Shown here: one piece after another, positions 1-5,180 of the stretch
How positions within the stretch are numbered: the stretch's first letter is position 1
Layout: the number at the start of each line of letters is the position of its first letter
Assembly (NCBI GenBank): GCA_937975735.1
Contig: CALJUI010000240.1
Location: 1-5,712, forward strand
Length of the DNA: 5,712 bases
Direction: 5' to 3'
Source of the DNA: an uncultured Rubrivivax sp.
GTDB lineage: Bacteria; Pseudomonadota; Gammaproteobacteria; Burkholderiales; Burkholderiaceae_C
Made by a program: the position numbers and the translations under genes
Notes under the pieces: generated by a model
Told to the model about the DNA's origin: nothing
The model's input: only the letters and a program-made list of their open reading frames with translations
Databases searched by the model: none

Positions 1-905
1 GGGAGCTGGGCCCAGTCGCGCTGGAAGTGCTCGGCGGCCTGCGGCTGCAGGCGCTGCGCCGCTTCTCGCGCGGTGCTTGCCCAGTCCCAGGCGGCGAGCG
101 GCCTGGGCAGCCGGCGCTGCCACGTCTGCAGCTGCGTCGCCGCGGCCTCGGGGTCGCCGGCGGCGATGCGCAGCAGCGCCAGCGTCGTCAGCTCGGCCGG
201 CGTGCCGGGCTGCCCGCTGGCGCGCTTGGCCAGGTGGCTGGCCGGGCTCTTCAGGAGCTCGGCCACGCTGGCCTCGACCTCGCTGCCGAGCACCGCCGCT
301 CCGGCACGTGCGGCGCCGTGGCGGTTGCGGTCGACCGCCAGCCGGACCTTGCGCCAGACGTCGGCCTCGGGCAGCCGGCCGGCGCCGGCCATCGTGGTGG
401 CCAGCAGCTGGCAGCCGTCGTCGCGGTCGCGCTGGGCGATCCACACCGGCAGCGCCTCGGCGCGCACGTTGTCGCCGTCGAGGTAACGGGTCAGCAGCGC
501 GTAGCAGGTGACCTCGCGGTCGTCGTTCATGCGGAAGCGCGGGAACTCGCGGCGGAAGTTGTCCCAGTCGCGGCGCTTGCCGAGCTCGAGCAGCCAGTCG
601 TTGCGCAGCCGGTCCTCGACGTAGGTGCCCGGCCAGCGGGCGTAGAACGCGTCGAGGTCGCTCTGGCGCGCGTTGGCGAGCTTGCTCGTCAGGTCCCAGT
701 AGTCGACCCACTGCGCGAGCGGATGGCGCTCGAGCATCGCGACGTCGCGCAGCGTCGCGAGCCGCGCGCGGTCGCCGCGCGTCAGTGCGTCGCGCGCCTG
801 CACGATGACCGCGTCGCCGGTCTGCGTCTGCGCGACCGCGCAGCCGCCGATGGACAGCGCGGCGGCGAGCAGGCCGACGAGGACGAGCGGATGGCGGATC
901 GGCAT
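1..905 (-). CDS. slt: Lytic murein transglycosylase, Slt70-like, N-terminal part (3' end outside the window)
   Basis: 301 complete codons are visible; the C-terminal catalytic SLT domain lies beyond the left edge. Family members cleave the MurNAc-GlcNAc bond of peptidoglycan in the periplasm, giving 1,6-anhydro ends. The N-terminus (MPIRHPLVLVGLLAAALS, then IGGCAVAQ) is an export signal with a hydrophobic core at residues 7-19. The rest is the alpha-helical superhelical U-domain; recognisable stretches are HPLAQWVDYWDL near residue 61, RNDWLLELGKRRDWDNF near 100 and FRMNDDREVTCYALL near 124. The start is well fixed: the LysR stop TAA (915-917) lies in the same frame 9 bases upstream, with only ATT, CGA and TCC between. 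No Shine-Dalgarno site is visible, so translation may be coupled to the lysR gene. Cleavage could follow A25 (AVA motif), or C22 could be lipidated. Family assignment is confident, but catalytic competence cannot be judged here. Confidence 0.88.
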   Translation of the reverse strand, partial: MPIRHPLVLVGLLAAALSIGGCAVAQTQTGDAVIVQARDALTRGDRARLATLRDVAMLERHPLAQWVDYWDLTSKLANARQSDLDAFYARWPGTYVEDRLRNDWLLELGKRRDWDNFRREFPRFRMNDDREVTCYALLTRYLDGDNVRAEALPVWIAQRDRDDGCQLLATTMAGAGRLPEADVWRKVRLAVDRNRHGAARAGAAVLGSEVEASVAELLKSPASHLAKRASGQPGTPAELTTLALLRIAAGDPEAAATQLQTWQRRLPRPLAAWDWASTAREAAQRLQPQAAEHFQRDWAQL

Positions 906-914
906 GGATCGAAT

Positions 915-1880
915 TTAACGCAGCGTCTGGGCGCTGTCGCGCGCACGGTCTATCTGTGCTCGCGTGATCGACGCCTGCGCCAGCAGCCAGTCCTCGAAGG
1001 TCTGCAGTTCGGCGCGCTCGCGGCGCGCCGGCCAGCGCACGAGCCAGTAGGCGAAGGGCGAGCTCAGGCGGCCGCGCGGACCGAAGGGCTCGACGAGGTC
1101 GCCGCGCTCGATCAGGTCGGCCACCAGCGCCCAGCGCGTCAGCGCGACGCCCTGGCCGGCGAGCGCGGCCTGGATCAGCTGATGCGTGTAGTTCAGCGTG
1201 ATCCAGCCCCGCGGCGCGACGCGCCGCCCGCGGCCGTGCGCCTCCAACCAGTGCGCCCAGCGCGTGTAGCGCGTGCCGGAGCCGCTGCCTTCCTCCTCCA
1301 GCAGCGTGTGCGACGACAGTTCGGCGGGGCTGCCCAGCGGTGCGCGCGCCAGCAGCGCCGGGCTGATGACCGGCGTCAGCAGCTCGTCGAACAGCCGGAC
1401 CGACCCGCTCGGCGCATCGGCCGGACGGCAGTGCCGAAGCGCGAGGTCGAAGGCCGGGTCGTCGAAGTCGGCCGGCGCGTCGCTGGCCGAGATGCGGATG
1501 TCGATCTGCGGCGCGGTCGCCTGGAAGCCCGGCAGCCGAGGCAGCAGCCAGAGCGACGCGAACGACGCGAAGGTCGTCAGGCCGACGTGCGGACGCGCCT
1601 GCGCGCTGCGGATCTGGTGCACGGTGGCGTCGAGCCGCTCGATCAGCGGCGCCACCGCGGCCAGCAGCGACGCCCCGGCGCCGCTCAGCTCGACGTGGCG
1701 CGTGCCGCGCACGAACAGACGCGTGCCGAGCTGGTCCTCGAGCGTCTTGATCTGCCGGCTGATCGCCGGCTGCGTCAGGTGCAGCTGCTCGCCGGCGGCG
1801 CGGAAGTTCAGGTGCCGGGCCACCGCCTCGAAGGCCCGCAGCGGTCCGATCGGCAGGTTGCGGCCGGCGGCGTCATTCAT
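915..1880 (-). CDS. LysR-family transcriptional regulator, GcvA-like
   Basis: This 321-residue protein has the usual length for a LysR-type regulator. The N-terminal winged helix-turn-helix spans about residues 11-70 (LRAFEAVARHLNFRAAGEQL, then LTQPAISRQIKTLEDQLGTRLF); the TQPAISRQI recognition-helix stretch is typical. The effector-binding domain covers about residues 96-305 and has the periplasmic-binding-protein-like pattern (FASLWLLPRLPGF, FDLALRH, GQGVALTRWALV). The LPIGPLRAFEAVARHLNF start and PRLPGF segment resemble the GcvA/AmpR-like branch, but that label covers many unrelated regulons, so the target is unknown. ATG at 1880 is chosen because it leaves the normal short lead before the HTH. 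It lacks a strong Shine-Dalgarno site. The gene is divergent from the DUF2917 gene, the usual arrangement for a LysR regulator and a target, and sits 9 bases upstream of the transglycosylase gene. An inverted repeat just upstream of its start may be an autoregulatory site. Confidence 0.93.
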   Translation of the reverse strand: MNDAAGRNLPIGPLRAFEAVARHLNFRAAGEQLHLTQPAISRQIKTLEDQLGTRLFVRGTRHVELSGAGASLLAAVAPLIERLDATVHQIRSAQARPHVGLTTFASFASLWLLPRLPGFQATAPQIDIRISASDAPADFDDPAFDLALRHCRPADAPSGSVRLFDELLTPVISPALLARAPLGSPAELSSHTLLEEEGSGSGTRYTRWAHWLEAHGRGRRVAPRGWITLNYTHQLIQAALAGQGVALTRWALVADLIERGDLVEPFGPRGRLSSPFAYWLVRWPARRERAELQTFEDWLLAQASITRAQIDRARDSAQTLR

Positions 1881-1883
1881 GCG

Positions 1884-1896
1884 CTGATGTTATCAG
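1884..1896. promoter_or_regulatory. Perfect inverted repeat in the lysR leader, candidate operator
   Basis: CTGAT-GTT-ATCAG is a perfect 5-base inverted repeat around a 3-base centre, ending 3 bases before the lysR start codon in the 97-base lysR/DUF2917 intergenic region. Read on the minus strand it contains TGATAAC, a possible -10-like element for lysR. It is AT-richer than its surroundings. It does not fit the standard T-N11-A LysR box exactly, so binding by the adjacent LysR protein is an inference. A repeat this short could occur by chance. Confidence 0.3.
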
Positions 1897-1966
1897 TGAC
1901 CGGCCTCGATCTCATTGGACGAACGCGCCCGGACCACACAGACTACAGGCATTCAATGGCATCGAC

Positions 1967-1971
1967 GGGAG
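1967..1971 (+). promoter_or_regulatory. Ribosome binding site of the DUF2917 gene
   Basis: GGGAG lies 6 bases before the ATG at 1978 and matches the Shine-Dalgarno consensus. It decides the start in favour of 1978; an upstream in-frame TTG at 1915 has no comparable site and would add residues unlike the family. Confidence 0.6.
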
Positions 1972-1977
1972 TTGGCG

Positions 1978-2307
1978 ATGAACCGATCGGACATCAGTCA
2001 TGTGCATCAACCCGACTGGCGGCTGGCCGCCGGCGCCGCGCGGCGGTTGGCGCCCGTGCCTCGTGGGCGCTGGATCCAGATCACCGAGGGCCTGGCCTGG
2101 CTGACGCGCAGTGGCGCCGGCGCCGAGCGCGAGGCCGATGTCTGGCTGCGCGACGGTGAACGCCACTGGCTGCCGGCCGGCAGCGAGTGGGTCATCGAGG
2201 GGCGCGGGGCGACGTCGTTCGTGCTGCTCGAGGCGGCGCCTTCGCCCGCGTCGTGGCACGCGCGGCGAGCGCGGCACGCATCGCCTGGCGTGCCCATGGC
2301 CGCATGA
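1978..2307 (+). CDS. DUF2917 domain-containing protein
   Basis: This 109-residue protein has no signal peptide or membrane segment. Residues about 14-87 match the DUF2917 pattern: a short strand with a LAAG turn (residues 17-20), then RGRWIQITEGLAWLTRSG (29-46), DVWLRDGERHWLPAGSEWVI (54-73) and a closing strand FVLLEA (81-86). The alternating hydrophobic strands and Gly turns suggest a small cupin-like beta fold, though the biochemical role of the family is unknown. Residues 88-109 are an Ala/Arg/Pro-rich tail outside the domain. The gene is divergent from a LysR regulator, an arrangement I associate with Burkholderiales, which makes regulation by that protein plausible. From residue 72 onward its DNA is also coding on the other strand (the tfoX-like gene), so the end of the domain and the whole tail are shared. 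Confidence 0.82.
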   Translation: MNRSDISHVHQPDWRLAAGAARRLAPVPRGRWIQITEGLAWLTRSGAGAEREADVWLRDGERHWLPAGSEWVIEGRGATSFVLLEAAPSPASWHARRARHASPGVPMAA

Positions 2308-2593
2308 CCTCCGGGCTGTCCATCGCCTCGATCGGCGGCGTGCAGAAGCTCATCGTGATCGGGCGGCCCTTGCCCTCGTAGACGAAAGGCTCGCCGCCGG
2401 CGGCGATGAAGGCCTCGCGCGATTCGGCGTCGACCTTCAGGTACAGGCGCTCGTCGGCGATCAGCGCGACGAACAGGTCGTCGAGATAGAGCCCGTGGCC
2501 GCCGAACATGCGCCGAGCGCGCGCGGCGCCGAGCGGCGCGAGCAGTTCGAGGCAATGCGCGACGTAGGGAGCGGTGGGACGAGGCGCTCGCAC
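2192..2593 (-). CDS. TfoX/Sxy family protein, N-terminal domain only
   Basis: This 133-residue protein has a TfoX N-terminal domain at about residues 10-103. Family hallmarks are LGAARARRMFGGHGLYLDDL (21-40), FVALIADERLYLKVD (41-55), the FVYEGKGRPITMSF segment (70-83) and a final MRPWARQAM helix (97-105). TfoX/Sxy regulates competence genes in gammaproteobacteria, but Sxy also carries a C-terminal domain that is absent here. Stand-alone N-terminal-domain proteins are common, short and mostly of unknown function, so a role in competence should not be assumed. The start is GTG at 2593; no in-frame ATG precedes it, and only a weak AGAG lies upstream. Residues 106-133 are an Ala/Arg/Pro-rich tail with no conserved pattern, overlapping the convergent DUF2917 gene and consistent with 3' extension after loss of an earlier stop. 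The gene is divergent from the cyclo-ligase gene. Confidence 0.85.
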   Translation of the reverse strand: MRAPRPTAPYVAHCLELLAPLGAARARRMFGGHGLYLDDLFVALIADERLYLKVDAESREAFIAAGGEPFVYEGKGRPITMSFCTPPIEAMDSPEVMRPWARQAMRAALAARATTRAKAPPRAARTTSPRAPR

Positions 2594-2650
2594 GGTCGGA
2601 CTCTAGCCCGGGCGACAATGCGGGTCCATCCGCCCGCGTCAGGTGCCCCG
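2594..2650. promoter_or_regulatory. Short divergent intergenic region with weak promoter candidates
   Basis: These 57 bases separate the tfoX-like gene (minus) from the cyclo-ligase gene (plus) and should hold both promoters. On the minus strand TGGACC (2623-2628) and TAGAGT (2600-2605) are spaced by 17 bases, each matching 4 of 6 consensus positions; a start site about 7 bases on would fall at the GTG, giving a leaderless message. On the plus strand GACAAT (2614-2619) matches a -10 box at 4 of 6 positions, with no clear -35. All of this is weak by eye. Confidence 0.22.
2641..2645 (+). promoter_or_regulatory. Ribosome binding site of the cyclo-ligase gene
   Basis: AGGTG ends 5 bases before the ATG at 2651. 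It favours this start over the in-frame ATG at 2618, which would add 11 residues (MRVHPPASGAP) with no family resemblance and no Shine-Dalgarno site. Confidence 0.5.
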
Positions 2651-3271
2651 ATGACCTCGTCGTTCCGACTGCCGCTCGAGCCGACCCAGGACAAGAAGGC
2701 CCTGCGCCGCGAACTGCAGGCCGAAAGGCAGTCGCTGCTCGACCGCCATCAGCGCGCCGTGCACCTGCAGGAAGTGCTGCGCGTGTGGCTGGTGTCGCGG
2801 CCGGAGACGACGATCGGCGCCTACTGGCCGATCAAGGGCGAGTTCGACGCGCTGCCCGCGCTGTATCGCTGGAGCGAGGCCGATCCGTCGCGGCGCATCG
2901 GTTTGCCGGTGGTCGACCGCGACACCAAGCAGCTGCGCTTCCACGTCTGGTACCCGGGCTGCGCGATGGAGGAAGACGCCTACGGCATCCCGAAGCCGAA
3001 GGACACCGAGGCCTTCGAGCCGCAGCTGCTGCTGGTGCCCTGCGTCGGCTACGGCCCCGGCGGGCTGCGGCTGGGCTACGGCGGCGGTTTCTACGACCGG
3101 ACCCTGGCGGCGATCGAACCCAGGCCATTCACCGCCGGCATCGGCTACGCGCACGGGTTCATCCCCTGGTTGAAGGGCGAGCCGCACGACGTGCCGCTGG
3201 ACGCGATCCTCAACGAGGAGGGCGTGCAGTGGATGGCGCAGGATCGGCGACCGCCGCCAGCCGCACGCTGA
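2651..3271 (+). CDS. ygfA: 5-formyltetrahydrofolate cyclo-ligase
   Basis: This 206-residue cytoplasmic enzyme (also called MTHFS, or Fau in E. coli) uses ATP to convert 5-formyl-THF to 5,10-methenyl-THF, returning a storage and inhibitory folate to the one-carbon pool. Conserved blocks are in order: the N-terminal Lys/Arg helix DKKALRRELQAER (14-26), TIGAYWPIKGEFD (54-66), RIGLPVV (82-88), YGIPKP (111-116), the nucleotide/substrate signature LLVPCVGYGPGGLRLGYGGG followed by FYDR (127-150), and the C-terminal VPLDAILNEEGV (181-192). All expected motifs are present, so it should be active. The last dozen or so residues go beyond the usual end of the family and lie where the gene overlaps the convergent histidine kinase gene. 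ATG at 2651 is preferred over 2618 because of the Shine-Dalgarno site. In many proteobacteria 6S RNA precedes this gene; there is no room for it here. Confidence 0.95.
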   Translation: MTSSFRLPLEPTQDKKALRRELQAERQSLLDRHQRAVHLQEVLRVWLVSRPETTIGAYWPIKGEFDALPALYRWSEADPSRRIGLPVVDRDTKQLRFHVWYPGCAMEEDAYGIPKPKDTEAFEPQLLLVPCVGYGPGGLRLGYGGGFYDRTLAAIEPRPFTAGIGYAHGFIPWLKGEPHDVPLDAILNEEGVQWMAQDRRPPPAAR

Positions 3272-5147
3272 AGCAGCTGCCCTGGCCGGGTTCGCTGGCC
3301 ACCGAGATGTCGCCGCCCATGGCCTCGACGAGCTGCTTGCACAGGGCCAGGCCGAGGCCGGTGCCCGGCACCTCGCCGTGGGCGGCGCCCAACCGATCGA
3401 AGGGTTGGAACAGGCGCGGCAGGTGCTCGGCCACAATCCCGGCGCCCGTGTCGGCGACGCTGACGATGACCCGGTCGCCGTCGCGGCGTGCGGCGACGGC
3501 GATGCGCCCGCCGGGCCGGTTGTACTTGACCGCGTTGGACAGCAGGTTGCCGAGCACCTGACGCAGGCGCTTCGGGTCGGCCTGCGCCTGCAGCGCCGGA
3601 TCGACGTCGGCGTCGTCCAAGGTCACCCTGCGCGCGCGGGCGCCGGCCTCGAGCTGCCACCAGCAGTCGCGCACGGCGGCGGCCACGTCGACCGGCGCGA
3701 GGTGCATCGTGAACTGCAGCCTGTGGCCGCTGGTCAGCTCGAGCACGTCGTCCACCAGCGCCAACAGCAGCCGGCCGCTGCCGAGCACGTGGCGTGCCCA
3801 CTCCTGCTGCACCGAGCCGTCATCGGCGTCCATGTCGAGCAGCTGGGCGAAGCCCAGGATGGCATTGAGCGGCGTGCGCAGCTCGTGACTGATGCGCGAC
3901 ATCAACTCCGACTTCGTCCGGTCGGCCTGCTCGGCCCGGTCGCGCTGGCGGCGAAGCGCGTCGGCCTCGCGGCGCTCGGTGACGTCGGTGTGGGTCCCGA
4001 TCATGCGCAGCGGCTTTCCTGCCGCGTCGCGTTCCACGACGATGCCACGGCTGAGCACCCAGATCCAATGGCCGTCGGCGCGAAGCAGGCGGTGTTCGTG
4101 CACGTAGGCCGGGCTGCAGCCCTCGAGGTGGGCCTGGCGCGCCCGTTGCATCGACGCGCGATCGTCGGGGTGCACGCGTTCGTCGAGGTCCTCGCCCGGC
4201 CGCATCGGGTGGTCTGCCGGCAACCCGTAGACGAGGCGCAGCGGGCCGCTGAAGTAGCCCTCGCCGGTGGCCAGGTTCCAGTCCCACACGCCGTCGCCCA
4301 GGCTTTCGAGCGCCAACGTCCAGCGCCGGTCGCTCTCGGCCAGCGCCTGCTCGGCGATCTTGACGTCGCTGACGTCGATGGCCACGCCGAACAGGCGGGC
4401 GCTGCCGTCGGCCTCCCGGCGGACCGACGAGTTCAGCCGCACCCAGACGTCGCGTCCGCGCGGCTTGACGATGCGGAACTCCACCGTGCAGGGCTCACCG
4501 GACGCGATGTGCGCCGACATCACCTCCTGCACGCGCGGCTGGTCCTGCGGATGGCGCAGTCGCCGAAGCAGGTACGGGTCGGCGATCACCTCGTCCGGCT
4601 CGACGCCGTAGAGCGCGCGCACGCCGTCGCTGACGTACTCGTAGCGCTGGCTCCCGTCGGGCTGGACGTGCACGCGGTAAACCATGCCGGGCGTGCCGGC
4701 GATGACCTCGCGCAGCAGGGACTCGCTGTGCTCGAGCGCGCGCCTCGCGACGACCTGTTCGGTCAGGTCCTCGACGGTGCCTTCGTAGCAGAGGATCGTG
4801 CCGTCGGCGCCGCGCACCGCGTGGCAGTCCTCCCGCACCCACAGCGTGCGCCCCGTGGTCGGCTGGCGAATCTCGGAGACCATGTCGCACGCCGAGCCCT
4901 CGCGCCCGACCTGCGCCAGCAACTCGACCCGGCGTCGCGGATCGACGTACCAGTCCCGGGCGATGTCGTGCACCGCGTCGATGAGTTCCGACTCGCTGCG
5001 GCAGCCGCACAACCTGACCATCGCCGGGTTCGCGCGCACGAAACGCCCGTCGGGGCGCGATCGGTAGGCGCCCAGAGGCAGGCTCTCGAAGAGCGTCGAC
5101 CACTCCGCCGGCGCCTCCGGAGCCGACGATGTCGTCTCGTCCGGCAC
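3210..5147 (-). CDS. Cytoplasmic PAS-PAS-PAS sensor histidine kinase
   Basis: This 645-residue protein has no signal peptide or membrane span, so it should sense a cytoplasmic or diffusible signal. Three PAS domains lie at about residues 16-132 (GRFVRANPAMVRLCG), 142-262 (YEYVSDGVRALYG; RLFGVAIDVSD) and 272-392 (GDGVWDWNLATGEGYFSG; ERVHPDDR; IGTHTDVTER), the last two of the PAS_3 type with PAC ends. A helical linker (393-412) leads to HisKA with SRISHELRTPLNAILGF and phospho-acceptor H421. The ATPase domain has the N box NLLSNAVKYN (534-543), DTGAG (566-570), FQPFDR (580-585) and GTGLGL (595-600), so it looks catalytically intact. There is no receiver domain, and no response regulator is in the window, so its partner is unknown. 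GTG at 5147 is the best start: it leaves 15 residues before PAS1. An in-frame ATG at 5273 would add 42 Arg/Pro-rich residues overlapping metF. The gene lies 20 bases after metF. Confidence 0.92.
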   Translation of the reverse strand: MPDETTSSAPEAPAEWSTLFESLPLGAYRSRPDGRFVRANPAMVRLCGCRSESELIDAVHDIARDWYVDPRRRVELLAQVGREGSACDMVSEIRQPTTGRTLWVREDCHAVRGADGTILCYEGTVEDLTEQVVARRALEHSESLLREVIAGTPGMVYRVHVQPDGSQRYEYVSDGVRALYGVEPDEVIADPYLLRRLRHPQDQPRVQEVMSAHIASGEPCTVEFRIVKPRGRDVWVRLNSSVRREADGSARLFGVAIDVSDVKIAEQALAESDRRWTLALESLGDGVWDWNLATGEGYFSGPLRLVYGLPADHPMRPGEDLDERVHPDDRASMQRARQAHLEGCSPAYVHEHRLLRADGHWIWVLSRGIVVERDAAGKPLRMIGTHTDVTERREADALRRQRDRAEQADRTKSELMSRISHELRTPLNAILGFAQLLDMDADDGSVQQEWARHVLGSGRLLLALVDDVLELTSGHRLQFTMHLAPVDVAAAVRDCWWQLEAGARARRVTLDDADVDPALQAQADPKRLRQVLGNLLSNAVKYNRPGGRIAVAARRDGDRVIVSVADTGAGIVAEHLPRLFQPFDRLGAAHGEVPGTGLGLALCKQLVEAMGGDISVASEPGQGSCFSVRLAAVADPAPSTARPPR

Positions 5148-5160
5148 GCCTTCATGGTAA

Positions 5161-5180
5161 GCCCGCCTCAGGCGGCGGGC
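5161..5180 (-). promoter_or_regulatory. GC-rich hairpin over the metF stop codon
   Basis: On the minus strand GCCCGCC (5180-5174) pairs with GGCGGGC (5167-5161), a perfect 7-base all-GC stem with the 6-base loop GCCTGA that holds the metF stop. Only two T residues follow (TTACC), so it is not a proper intrinsic terminator. It may pause or attenuate transcription between metF and the kinase gene, or affect initiation at the kinase start 14 bases downstream. Such stems are not rare in DNA this GC-rich. Confidence 0.35.

Noticed and set aside
27..2159. Very long plus-strand open frame (710 codons) across the transglycosylase and LysR genes
   Set aside because: It lies antisense to two recognised genes, its translation is low-complexity Arg/Ala/Gly/Gln with no domain, and long antisense open frames are expected where codon third positions are nearly all G or C.
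2594..2650. 6S RNA (ssrS) upstream of the cyclo-ligase gene, as in many proteobacteria
   Set aside because: The gap is only 57 bases, far shorter than the roughly 180-base RNA, and the sequence upstream of it is the tfoX-like gene.
4763..5155. ATG at 5155 as start of a separate 130-residue protein
   Set aside because: The translation is Arg-rich (MKACRTRRHRRLRRRR) and overlaps the kinase PAS1 in another frame. The start codon itself is kept as a point about kinase initiation.
5161..5180. Intrinsic terminator after metF
   Set aside because: The stem is good, but only two T residues follow it, so I list it as a hairpin of unknown effect rather than a terminator.
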